Source: Pleionea sp. CnH1-48 (GTDB lineage: Bacteria; Pseudomonadota; Gammaproteobacteria; Enterobacterales; Kangiellaceae). Taken from it: a stretch of 64,000 nucleotides of DNA. The stretch is from assembly GCF_024124665.1 (NCBI RefSeq), contig NZ_JAMXSB010000020.1, positions 1 through 64,000 of the forward strand, written 5' to 3'. Below the pieces are notes generated by a model. That model was not told the origin of the DNA. It ran no database searches and worked only from the letters and a program-made list of their open reading frames with translations. The translations under genes and the position numbers were made by a program. Shown here one piece after another: positions 56,581-64,000 of the stretch (the stretch's first letter is position 1; each line of letters begins with the position of its first letter).

Positions 56581-57623
56581 CTTCAAGTTGAAAGTGCACC
56601 ATTTATTTCATTATAAACTTCGTTTGGAGTTCTGTAATCCAGACATTTACGGGGCCTGGAATTAAGCTGATATTCAATCTTTCTTAAAGCGGTGTCAGTA
56701 ACCTCTGTAAAGTCAGTTCCTTTAGGTAAGAACCGTCTGATTAAGCTGTTTATTTGTTCGACAGCGCCTTTTTCCCAGCTATGGTATGGCTGACAAAAAT
56801 AAGAGTCACAATTAAGGCGTCGATTAACCTCTAAATGCTCAGCATTTTCAACACCATTATCATAGGTTATCGACTTAACTAAATGACCAGGATGCTCAGA
56901 CAATCGCTTTACTATGGCATTCTTTGTTACGAATGCCTTTTTCGAAGTAAGTTTTGTTATATGAGTTAGCCTGGAAACTCGTTCTAATAAAACGTTAATC
57001 GCGCACTTCCTGTTTTTAGACTCAATGGAATCACTTTCCCAGTGACCAAACTCTGAGCGGTTGTTAATCGATGGAGAACGCTCAAGAATGCTTGTTTTTA
57101 AACTGATTTTTGTGGGATGTTTCCTATAGGGATATTTCTTTCTGCGTCTTTTATGTTTCCTTGGAAGAAACGCTCTAAGCTCTGGAGCTTCTTTATAGAT
57201 GAACTGATAAATTGACTCATGGCAGATATATCTCAACTCATTTTCCCGCTTTAGCCTTCCAGAAATAATTTCTGGAGACCAACCTAGCTTTAATTTCTCG
57301 ACGACATAGTTTTGGGTTTTATCACACTTAGTCAGTATCTTCTTTGCCCTATTTTTGAGCATGCTTTTATAGGTTTGATGTGCTGGGTGAGGGTAATAAC
57401 AATCAACATAATAAAAGTAAGTATGCCTTTTTATTTCTCGACTAATGGTTGAATGTGAACGACTTAATCGCCTTGCTATTTCCCTGATTGACTTCTTCTG
57501 GTAGTGAAACCAATCAAATATTCTCTGTCTCTCAAATAGAGATAGATGTGAGTAAATCTTTCCCATTGTGCACCTCCTTGGCATATAAGCCATTAGTATA
57601 GGTGGTGCACTTCTATTTTGAAA
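56581..57623. mobile_element. IS30-family insertion sequence
   Basis: The ~1043-bp element has imperfect terminal inverted repeats (CTTCAAGTTGAAAGTGCACC at 56581-56600 and, on the other strand, TTTCAAAATAGAAGTGCACC at 57623-57604; about 15 of 20 match) around a single intact transposase gene. CCAG occurs directly before (56577-56580) and after (57624-57627), a possible 4-bp target duplication. The intact gene and near-perfect organisation suggest a recent or still active insertion between phoX and the genes to its right. Confidence 0.8.
56583..57566 (-). CDS. IS30-family transposase
   Basis: This ~327-residue DDE transposase starts at the ATG at 57566, which has a good GGAGGTG upstream; a longer frame begins at 57593. 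The N-terminal helix-turn-helix (YSHLSLFERQRIFDWFHYQKKSIREIARRLSRSHSTISREI-like, about residues 5-45) binds the element ends. The catalytic domain has the Asp in WESDSIESKNRK, YDNGVENAEH and the final Glu in WEKGAVEQINSLIRRFLPKG. The gene is intact, with its stop almost at the left terminal repeat. Confidence 0.93.
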   Translation of the reverse strand: MGKIYSHLSLFERQRIFDWFHYQKKSIREIARRLSRSHSTISREIKRHTYFYYVDCYYPHPAHQTYKSMLKNRAKKILTKCDKTQNYVVEKLKLGWSPEIISGRLKRENELRYICHESIYQFIYKEAPELRAFLPRKHKRRRKKYPYRKHPTKISLKTSILERSPSINNRSEFGHWESDSIESKNRKCAINVLLERVSRLTHITKLTSKKAFVTKNAIVKRLSEHPGHLVKSITYDNGVENAEHLEVNRRLNCDSYFCQPYHSWEKGAVEQINSLIRRFLPKGTDFTEVTDTALRKIEYQLNSRPRKCLDYRTPNEVYNEINGALST

Positions 57624-57680
57624 CCAGGTGTGACTTGAGTTAAGTGCTATAGTCGGAGTGTCTGGTGGTTCTGTTTAATT

Positions 57681-58640
57681 TTATATCTTATTGAAGGCTG
57701 TTAGTAAGCTTCCGTTGTTATAGAGCTTCTCATACAAGTTCTTGTCAAATAGATGTGCAGAAGTAATGTTTTTCTCGTAGATGATGACTTCGAAGTCATC
57801 AATGTTAATGTGAGAAAACTCTCCTTCATCTTTGCTTGTTTTATCTTTAATAATCTTGTCGTAAGCTGGTTGGTAGTCTGTTGTAAATCTCACCGACATG
57901 GTTTTTTCGTCTCTATAACCACTAAGTATGGGTAAGATTCGAATGTATTTGTCTTCGTCATGTGTAGGGCTCATTTTGAGAATATGCCCTGTATATACTT
58001 GTCTGGTTTCTAGAGTCACCATAATACAGCAGGATTTTTCCATAGACTTTATTAACATGCTATCGAGTTCTCGTTGCTTGGAAAGTTCCTTGTTTCTCTT
58101 TTGAACGACTTTAGTTCCCCAGTCCTTTAAAAATAAAATGGCTTTATTCAGTTCTAAACTGGCTTTGTACAACACCGAAATAGCATTTTCGTTTTTATAT
58201 CGATCAATGATTGACTCGACGTCTTTTTCTGCTCTGTTAATTAATTTTTCTTCATCTATTTCATGTAGTGCATAGGGAATGTTGGCAGCGTAAGGCAATA
58301 TCACCCCTATAAGAAAAGCCATCAAACAAATAATCGCGATAGAACCACTGCAAAATAATGACAAGTCACCTTTTGTTTCTCCTGCTCTGACGCTTGATTT
58401 CAGGTTGAAGGCGAAGTCATTGGCAAGTTCTATTATGGATAAATATTCTGTAGGAAAGTACAGCCAGATAATGATGTGTATTTCAGCTGCCAAAAGTGAC
58501 AGAACAATACCATAGCTTGCTGAGCTAAAATAAAGTCGCTGGTCGCTTTGTCTATCTATGAAGTGTTTGATTTTTCTTGTGTTAACGCAATAGATAAAAC
58601 CACCAAATATTGGCAGTAGAAAAAGAGGTATTAGATTCAT
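57681..58640 (-). CDS. Membrane protein of unknown function
   Basis: This is a 319-residue protein with three predicted membrane helices (about residues 3-19, 40-61, 95-119), then a coiled-coil-like stretch (125-190, with a Glu/Lys-rich EKLINRAEKDVESII and ELSKQRELDSMLIKSME) and a C-terminal soluble domain of ~130 residues. In that domain, IMVTLETRQVYTGHIL ... IRILPILSGYRDEKTMSVRFTT looks like a small beta barrel of Sm-like type. I do not recognise the family with confidence. It follows a 61-residue ORF by 17 bases and shares its operon. AT-rich composition marks it as accessory. It might be part of a defence or envelope-stress pair; this is speculation. Confidence 0.7.
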   Translation of the reverse strand: MNLIPLFLLPIFGGFIYCVNTRKIKHFIDRQSDQRLYFSSASYGIVLSLLAAEIHIIIWLYFPTEYLSIIELANDFAFNLKSSVRAGETKGDLSLFCSGSIAIICLMAFLIGVILPYAANIPYALHEIDEEKLINRAEKDVESIIDRYKNENAISVLYKASLELNKAILFLKDWGTKVVQKRNKELSKQRELDSMLIKSMEKSCCIMVTLETRQVYTGHILKMSPTHDEDKYIRILPILSGYRDEKTMSVRFTTDYQPAYDKIIKDKTSKDEGEFSHINIDDFEVIIYEKNITSAHLFDKNLYEKLYNNGSLLTAFNKI

Positions 58641-58657
58641 CCGTGAAAGCTTATAGG

Positions 58658-58843
58658 TTAGTTATCGCTGACGACTTCTTCCCTCTCTTCTATGTTTTCA
58701 CTGTCTTCTCTATGAGTTATTTGATTCAATACATCTTCGGCTGATCGATATCCTACTCCCTGCTCGCCAATACTATAATTTGACAAGCCATCTTTGCTTG
58801 CCCTGTTCCTTAAAACTTCTGCAATATCTTCTACATTTGGCAT
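58658..58843 (-). CDS. Small acidic protein upstream of the membrane protein
   Basis: This is a 61-residue cytoplasmic peptide with a helical N-terminal half (NVEDIAEVLRNRASKDGLSNYSIGEQGVGYRSAEDVLNQIT) and an acidic tail (EDSENIEEREEVVSDN). It has a good start (ATG at 58843, AGGAAG upstream) and lies 17 bases before the membrane protein gene, so the two are probably one unit. No family is recognised. Such short acidic partners can be adaptors or regulators of a membrane protein, which is a guess here. Confidence 0.6.
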   Translation of the reverse strand: MPNVEDIAEVLRNRASKDGLSNYSIGEQGVGYRSAEDVLNQITHREDSENIEEREEVVSDN

Positions 58844-59408
58844 AAAACACTTCCTATAATTTTGCTGGCTAGGTTTTTATTCGCTAAAGGTAAAATGCGT
58901 TGATTGCCAAGAGCGGTGGATTCCCATAAACACAGTATACTTTATGGCTGTTTTTTATCAATTGTCAATGAAACTTCAACTAAATCATGGCATTAACTAA
59001 TCATTTTTCTATGCATTTTAGACGCCAACTAGCGTTAAAAGTTGCAAAAAATAGCCTAAAAAACATAACTGGCGTGTTATATTTTTTGTTTTTTTCCTCT
59101 ATGAAGTTATCAATTGCATTTGAGAGACTGAAAAGGTGTGTTTTGTAGATATCTAATGGCGATGAGTTATTAGTGAAAAAACAAGGAATTCGCAAAAAGT
59201 GAGCTCCTTTTACTCGTTTTTATAATCACACAAAGAAATATGAAAGTTACATTAAGGCGCAAGATATTTGATCTTCTTGAGCTATTGATTAAATAGCAAA
59301 AATTACCTATCTACTCTTTATCCTAATTTTCTCCACAATTCACCGTTACAGTTCGCTCCATCTAAATATTTAAAACTTATTGTTGTAATAGACTGGAGCT
59401 CTATTGAT
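58844..59408. other. 565-bp intergenic region, no gene seen
   Basis: This AT-rich stretch separates the small-protein operon (minus strand) from the secreted-protein genes (plus strand). A 64-codon minus-strand frame at 59001-59195 has weak composition and no ribosome site and is not called. No terminator, repeat or tRNA is visible; the promoters of both sides must lie here. Confidence 0.5.
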
Positions 59409-60263
59409 ATGAAAAACCAATTAATTGCCTTATTTGTTATCAGTTCTTTGTTGATATTTAGCACATCTTCATTTGCAGAAGAAGCTACCTTTACCTGGGA
59501 GTTCAGAGACGATGGTAAACTACAGTTGCACTACTCCGAATGGGGTGGCAACTGGAACCCTTGGAATTTGAGTGGCGGTGCTTGTTTTGGCTATAAAGGC
59601 CGTGGTGATTTTGGTTTAATGGCTTGTGATGATCTTGGTTATAGTTGGACATTAAACAACGGAAAAATGCAGTTTAAATACTACCAATGGGGTGGCAACT
59701 GGAATCCATGGTCTTTGAGCGGTGGCGCTTGTTACGATTATCGAGCAGGACAATTGGGCATGACTGCATGTGATTCTGCAGGTAGCGGCTGGGTGCATCA
59801 TTCAAGCGGCCAACTTGAATGGAAAGAGTCTGATGGCGGTATGTTTGTTTATATTGGAGGTGGAGTCTTTATTCTCGATCCTAGTGTTGCATTAGTTGAT
59901 ACAAGCTTCGATGATCTGGTTTCTGAGTTGAACGAAGCTTTAGAAACGCTAAAGGCTGCTGTTGAGCAAATAGATACTGAGCTTGATGAGTTGAGTGATA
60001 GTATTGAAAATATGAATGAAGGCTCAGAAAAAGAGCAAGCAATGGCAACTAGACTGGCACTTTGGAATGAGCAGTTAAGGTTGACACTTAAGGTTAATGA
60101 TCTCGAACCACTCATTACTAACCTCCTAATGTCCGGCTCAACGGCGGATGAATTGCAAGTACAGCAGCTGATGGAGCAACATTCATTTGTTATGTCATCG
60201 GCTACTAATTTGATTAAGAGTATCGCCGATGCTCAGTCTAGCATTGCGACTAATATTCCATAA
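59409..60263 (+). CDS. Secreted protein with ricin-like (beta-trefoil-type) internal repeats
   Basis: This 284-residue protein has a cleavable signal peptide (about 1-23, ending SSFA). The mature N-terminal part has three related segments: residues ~29-77 and ~79-126 each follow W-x(5-6)-G-K-[LM]-Q ... WGGNWNPW-[NS]-LSGGAC-[FY] ... MACD, and a shorter third follows to ~150. This W ... GK.Q ... C ... C/D spacing resembles ricin-type beta-trefoil carbohydrate-binding modules. Residues ~165-284 are helical, with a coiled coil (SELNEALETLKAAVEQIDTELDELSDS) that could oligomerise the protein. It is followed by a terminator and by a three-jacalin lectin gene. Sugar binding is inferred, not shown. 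Confidence 0.65.
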   Translation: MKNQLIALFVISSLLIFSTSSFAEEATFTWEFRDDGKLQLHYSEWGGNWNPWNLSGGACFGYKGRGDFGLMACDDLGYSWTLNNGKMQFKYYQWGGNWNPWSLSGGACYDYRAGQLGMTACDSAGSGWVHHSSGQLEWKESDGGMFVYIGGGVFILDPSVALVDTSFDDLVSELNEALETLKAAVEQIDTELDELSDSIENMNEGSEKEQAMATRLALWNEQLRLTLKVNDLEPLITNLLMSGSTADELQVQQLMEQHSFVMSSATNLIKSIADAQSSIATNIP

Positions 60264-60297
60264 CTGAGTAGTTAACTTGCTACTTGTGAAATCAATG

Positions 60298-60326
60298 AGG
60301 CTCTGCATTTGCTGAGCCTTGTTTTC
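60298..60326 (+). terminator. Terminator after the secreted repeat protein
   Basis: A 6-bp stem AGGCTC / GAGCCT with a 10-base loop is followed by TTGTTTTC, 34 bases after the stop. Confidence 0.75.
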
Positions 60327-60346
60327 TTTGCTAATAAACACAAACA

Positions 60347-60362
60347 GGCGCTTAAAAGCGCC
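60347..60362. repeat. Perfect 16-bp palindrome GGCGCTTAAAAGCGCC
   Basis: Two 7-bp arms with a 2-bp centre lie between the terminator and the lectin gene. It is not followed by T residues, so it is probably not a terminator. It may be a REP-like hairpin or an operator. Confidence 0.4.
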
Positions 60363-60526
60363 AGTTATTCACTTTATGATAAATGTCTAATTGGTATTAA
60401 TTCACTAAAAGTCAAAATGCACTTTTCCTGCTAACTCTCTCGACATTTGCTCATTAGAATTCTGCCTATCTGAGTATTGGACTCATATTGAACTAGGTTT
60501 AAATTTAAATTGGAGAAGTAAAATTT

Positions 60527-62830
60527 ATGATAAATCATAAATTTAGGACATTGGCAGGACTATTAGTAAGTGCTGCAGGACTATTTACAAATTCTGCCTT
60601 TGCGGCGACAGAATTCAATATTGAATGCCATTCGAGTGGAGGAACACCCAGTTTATCGAGTGCACAAACGACTGACACTTTGGGTGTTCGATGGTTTGAG
60701 AGTGGTGACCTTGTTCACACAGAAGTTGACTCGGCTAACTTGATTTCTGATTGCACTAATAACAGCGGTTATACTTATCAGTCGACTGAGAGTCGTTTAA
60801 CTAACTCTAGCAATGTATCTGTGAAACTTTATGCAAGTAACGATGATGCTCTTTGGATTAACAAAGCGTCGTTATTGAAGTCAGGGTCTACAGTATTAAA
60901 CTGGGGCAACTCCGATTCAGAAGGTTGGTGTTTATCTCGTGATGCTGCAGGCTTTGAAGCAGCGTGGCAAGGTTATGTGATTGACTCTAAATGTTATACC
61001 TGTCTGGAGTTTGATGCCTCTGGTAATGTTTCTGCATGTACCGAAGTGGAAGACGCAATTAATAACATTGGCCAAAAGAAAGCAGCGGTTACTCAAGTAT
61101 ATGTCAGTTATCTGCAACTGATTCAACAGGCACAGCAATACAATGCTATGGCTGACACTTATAGTTCTAACTTCTTCTTGAAAGCGTTTGCTGCGCAATT
61201 AAGAAATATTGCGAATACGTTGAATGCACAGGCAGCGGCTTTGTTAGCCAGTTCAACTGCTGATGAAGAGCATCAAGCAGCATTGGATGCGTTAGAAAAC
61301 TTACTGCCTTTTAGTGCTTTAGTGAGTAAAACTTACGGAAGCATTGTGGGTAGTGCCAGCGGGACTGGTTTTGCAGATATCCCTAATGATGCCAGCGTGA
61401 TTTCTAAAATCAAGGTTCGCAGTGGCCCTTGGATTGACGCCATTCAAATGACTCATCGACTTTCTACGGAAGCAGCTCAATCTTATTCTCAACACGGCGG
61501 AAATGGCGGTGGAGTCAGTGAGTTTGTATTAGGTGATGATGAATACATTACTAAGATCACTGGAGAGTATGGTGACTATATTGGCAGTATCACTTTCCAT
61601 ACTAACAAGCGTGTGAGTCCTACCTATGGTCTAGCAAGCTCGAATGGTAGTGGTTCTACTTATGAGCTATCAGCGCCAGAAGGATATGAGATTACTGGCT
61701 TCCAAGGTCGTGCAGATAATTACTTAAGAGCGATAGGCCTTGTGATTCGCAGTTTGGAAGTTCGCGACTTATATAATTTTAATAGTTCAGGCGGTAATAG
61801 TGGCGGCAGTTCAGGAGGCAGCAACCTGACTGCATGTGCTTTGTCTGATATCAATGAGCCAGCAGAAGTTCATGGCGCTATTTATGGTGGCAGTGGTGGA
61901 AACAGCTTTACTGATGCGCCGACGGCAACGAGCCAAATTAGCAAGCTATCTTTCCGTGGCGGTTGGTGGTTAGATGGTATGCAAGTAACACGTAAACTAG
62001 AAAATGGTGCTACTCAATCATCTACAGCTATTGGTGGTAACGGTGGTGCTCCGATGGAAATGAGCTTGAGCGCAGATGAATACATCACCAAAGTTGAAGG
62101 TACCTATGGCGATTTTGTTGGGCAGCTAGTGATTTATACCAATAAAGGTCGTAAGCAATCTTTTGGTTCTGGACTCGGCAACGGTGCTGGAAACAGCTTT
62201 GTGTTGACTGCTCCTGATAGTATGGCTATTACTGGATTCCGTGGTCGTTCTGATGGACACTATTTAAATGCGATTGGCATTCTGGTTCAGCCTGTGAAAG
62301 CTAACTGTGTTGATAATAGCGGTGGCTCAAATGGTGGTTCGGGCGGTTCGAGTGGTGGTTCCGGTGGCGGTTCTACCAATACAAATTCAGCGATTGTCAT
62401 GGACGCCATTTATGGTGGCAACGGTGGAACTGCATTCTCTGATCTGTCGCTAGTGAATGAGCCTACGACTATCAAGAGTATTAAGGTTCGATCTGGCTGG
62501 TGGGTTGATTCTCTGCAGATGACTATTACCCGAGAAGATGGTTCTACTCAAACTTCTGCTCGACATGGCGGTAGTGGAGGAGCGCAAGGCGAATTTGTTC
62601 TTCAGCCTGGTGAGTATATTAAGAAAATCACGGGATCTTATGGTAGCGTTATTGGAAGTATCACTATCCACACTAATATGCGTGTTAGCCCTGCTTATGG
62701 TTTAGGGCAAGCACAGGGCGCTGGGATGACCTATGAATTAGCAGCTCCTGAGGGTTATGAAATCGTTGGTTTTCATGGCCGAGCAAATGGAGTACTAGAT
62801 GCTCTGGGTATTATTGTTCGTGAGCGATAA
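60527..62830 (+). CDS. Secreted protein with three jacalin-like lectin domains
   Basis: This 767-residue protein has a signal peptide (about 1-26, ending SAFA). Residues ~27-165 form a Cys-rich domain of unknown fold (ending DSKCYTCLEFD); residues ~175-265 are helical. Three jacalin-like beta-prism domains follow at about 266-413, 445-591 and 622-767. Each begins like YGG-x-GG-x(3)-F-x-D and ends with the ITGFQGRAD-type GF-x-GR motif before an LDALG or LRAIG strand. Gly/Ser linkers separate them (about 419-435 and 597-620). Jacalin domains bind mannose or galactose. The protein could bind host or algal glycans, polysaccharides or phage/cell surfaces. No catalytic module is seen. Confidence 0.82.
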   Translation: MINHKFRTLAGLLVSAAGLFTNSAFAATEFNIECHSSGGTPSLSSAQTTDTLGVRWFESGDLVHTEVDSANLISDCTNNSGYTYQSTESRLTNSSNVSVKLYASNDDALWINKASLLKSGSTVLNWGNSDSEGWCLSRDAAGFEAAWQGYVIDSKCYTCLEFDASGNVSACTEVEDAINNIGQKKAAVTQVYVSYLQLIQQAQQYNAMADTYSSNFFLKAFAAQLRNIANTLNAQAAALLASSTADEEHQAALDALENLLPFSALVSKTYGSIVGSASGTGFADIPNDASVISKIKVRSGPWIDAIQMTHRLSTEAAQSYSQHGGNGGGVSEFVLGDDEYITKITGEYGDYIGSITFHTNKRVSPTYGLASSNGSGSTYELSAPEGYEITGFQGRADNYLRAIGLVIRSLEVRDLYNFNSSGGNSGGSSGGSNLTACALSDINEPAEVHGAIYGGSGGNSFTDAPTATSQISKLSFRGGWWLDGMQVTRKLENGATQSSTAIGGNGGAPMEMSLSADEYITKVEGTYGDFVGQLVIYTNKGRKQSFGSGLGNGAGNSFVLTAPDSMAITGFRGRSDGHYLNAIGILVQPVKANCVDNSGGSNGGSGGSSGGSGGGSTNTNSAIVMDAIYGGNGGTAFSDLSLVNEPTTIKSIKVRSGWWVDSLQMTITREDGSTQTSARHGGSGGAQGEFVLQPGEYIKKITGSYGSVIGSITIHTNMRVSPAYGLGQAQGAGMTYELAAPEGYEIVGFHGRANGVLDALGIIVRER

Positions 62831-62839
62831 GCTAAAATA

Positions 62840-62871
62840 AAAAAGGTTCAGCAGATGCTGAACCTTTTTTT
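62840..62871. terminator. Bidirectional terminator between lectin and receptor genes
   Basis: A perfect 14-bp stem AAAAAGGTTCAGCA / TGCTGAACCTTTTT with a GA loop separates convergent genes and has T runs on both strands. Confidence 0.92.
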
Positions 62872-62902
62872 ACGTCTTCTAATATGCAATCGAAAAGTTT
62901 AT

Positions 62903-64000
62903 CTAGAAATACCAACGGAAATCCAAACCATAAGTCGCAGGCTCTGCTCTCACCGTGACAGGACTACCCACCGCACTGCCTTGACCACCAATGCTGTATA
63001 AGTATTCTTCATCGGTTATATTGGCACCCCACAAAGAGATTTCCCAATCTGCATCAGCGGGCCGATAAGTAAAGCGAGTATTGATTAACTCGTAGCTTTC
63101 TATTTTTTGTGACGCATCGGCACCTGACTGATCCACTCTGTCACCTGTGTAGGTGTAGTTGATTCGCCAATCTAAACTGCCAGAATCTCCAATATCAAAC
63201 GTCGTGTGCGCTTGAAGGTTAAATTTATCTTCGGGCATGGATGATAAGGGTTCACCCGTTAAGTCATCCGCTGCTGTTTCTCCTGGAAACAACTGATAGT
63301 CGGTATACTCAGTTTTAATGTGCCCGTAGTTGGCAGATAAGCGGAAGTTATCGGTAACAGACCAATCGATCTCAACTTCGAGTCCATCACCTTTGGCATC
63401 AGCATTACCAACGTTATAAGTTGGGATAGAACCCGATGGGCCAGACAGTTTCAAAATTTGCAAATCGTCATAGTCGTAACGGAACACCGAGAAGTTAAAG
63501 CGCAAACGATTATCTAACCAGTCGGATTTGTAACCTAGCTCATAGTTAAAAATATTCTCTTGTTCAAAAGCGGGATCAACACCGAGACTGTTAAATCCAC
63601 CAGCCTTAAATCCTTTAGCCGCACTAAAGTAAAACATGGAGTTGTCGTTAGGTTTATAGTCGAGTACGACGCGAGGTGTCCAGTCTGTCCAGCTGTCTCT
63701 TTGTTTGTAGTTATTGAACTGATCAAAAAAGATAAAACCAAAAGGTTCTGGTGGTACACCATCTATGGGGATGATGACCTCGTTGCGCCATTGTGAGTCG
63801 ATAGTAAAGACTTTTCTGTCATGACTATAACGTAAACCGGCAGTTAGGTTCAGGTTATCGGTAATGGCGTAATTCATATCAAAGAAAAACGCGATGCCAG
63901 AAAAGCTGCCGTCGTTTTCGGTCACTTCGCGCCATGGGCGATTCAAGTTTGCTTGAGTCGTCATCGCCAAAATTTGATCGGTAGTTAATCCTGTTAATTG
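62903..64000 (-). CDS. TonB-dependent outer membrane receptor, C-terminal part
   Basis: Only the last 365 codons are in the window; the frame is still open at position 64000. The sequence is the beta barrel: LTAGLRYSHDRK, TPRVVLDYKPNDNSMFYFSAAKGFKAGGFNSLG, YELGYKSDWLDNRLRFNFSVF, GLEVEIDWSVTDNFRLSANYGHI and the final YGLDFRWYF with a terminal aromatic residue for BAM-dependent assembly. This style (KGFKAGGFN, VGNADAKGDGLE) is typical of the large receptor group in marine gammaproteobacteria that takes up carbohydrates or siderophores; the substrate cannot be told. It converges on the lectin gene. Confidence 0.9.
   Translation of the reverse strand, partial: QLTGLTTDQILAMTTQANLNRPWREVTENDGSFSGIAFFFDMNYAITDNLNLTAGLRYSHDRKVFTIDSQWRNEVIIPIDGVPPEPFGFIFFDQFNNYKQRDSWTDWTPRVVLDYKPNDNSMFYFSAAKGFKAGGFNSLGVDPAFEQENIFNYELGYKSDWLDNRLRFNFSVFRYDYDDLQILKLSGPSGSIPTYNVGNADAKGDGLEVEIDWSVTDNFRLSANYGHIKTEYTDYQLFPGETAADDLTGEPLSSMPEDKFNLQAHTTFDIGDSGSLDWRINYTYTGDRVDQSGADASQKIESYELINTRFTYRPADADWEISLWGANITDEEYLYSIGGQGSAVGSPVTVRAEPATYGLDFRWYF

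Noticed and set aside
59001-59195. 64-codon minus-strand frame in the AT-rich gap before the secreted proteins
   Set aside because: No ribosome site, unusual composition, and the gap must hold promoters for both sides.

Overview
The window comes from a gammaproteobacterial chromosome, probably a marine, free-living lineage. About half of it is a core block whose gene content matches the Pseudomonas aeruginosa parE/parC/serB/fimX/psd/motAB neighbourhood as I remember it: waaA, an outer-membrane TolC-type channel, nudF, yqiB, cpdA, parE, parC, an AhpA-like gene, serB, fimX, a PilZ gene, epmB, efp, epmA, psd, motA and motB. The tmRNA tag (AANDDNYALAA), smpB, ratA and rnfH agree with this. I do not name a species.

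Positions 1-18300 are a defence island lying against the 3' end of ssrA (tmRNA, minus strand), a classic integration target. From left to right it holds the edge of an IS3-family element, a scarred junction with two gene remnants (one like the N-terminus of a defence-type nucleotidyltransferase), a minus-strand operon (WYL regulator, SNF2 helicase with a C-terminal DUF3883-like domain, DUF1156 adenine methylase, DUF499 ATPase) and a divergent complete type I Wadjet operon (jetABCD). The minus-strand operon looks like a DISARM-related restriction-type system but lacks drmA, drmB and drmC. The 350-bp divergent region between the two systems carries a perfect 18-bp palindrome that could be the operator of the WYL repressor.

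Positions 18.5-31.8 kb hold ssrA, a PP2C phosphatase / FHA / transmembrane Ser-Thr kinase operon, a LysM lipoprotein, smpB, ratA-rnfH, waaA, a TolC-type channel, a Pcm-like methyltransferase, nudF, a 127-bp MITE-like repeat, yqiB and cpdA. Then comes a 712-bp non-coding stretch with four copies of a hairpin-forming repeat, followed by parE. Between parE and parC sits a small accessory insertion: a TonB-type lipoprotein, an FMN reductase, a VOC-fold gene broken by one in-frame stop, and a divergent LysR regulator. After parC come an HDOD protein, an AhpA-like membrane protein, serB, a FimX-like degenerate c-di-GMP protein, a PilZ-type protein, the EF-P modification cluster (epmB-efp-epmA), psd, a motAB-type stator pair, a MOSC protein and a DUF924 protein.

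Positions 54.3-64 kb are accessory and more AT-rich: a Tat-exported PhoX phosphatase, an IS30-family element with a possible 4-bp target duplication, an unrecognised membrane protein with a 61-residue partner, two secreted lectin-like proteins (one with a ricin-like internal repeat, one with three jacalin-like domains) and the C-terminal part of a TonB-dependent receptor running off the right edge.

The parts most worth following up are the DISARM-related/Wadjet island with its shared control region and truncated nucleotidyltransferase, the hairpin repeat array at 31.8-32.2 kb, and the secreted lectin pair with its unknown membrane neighbours.
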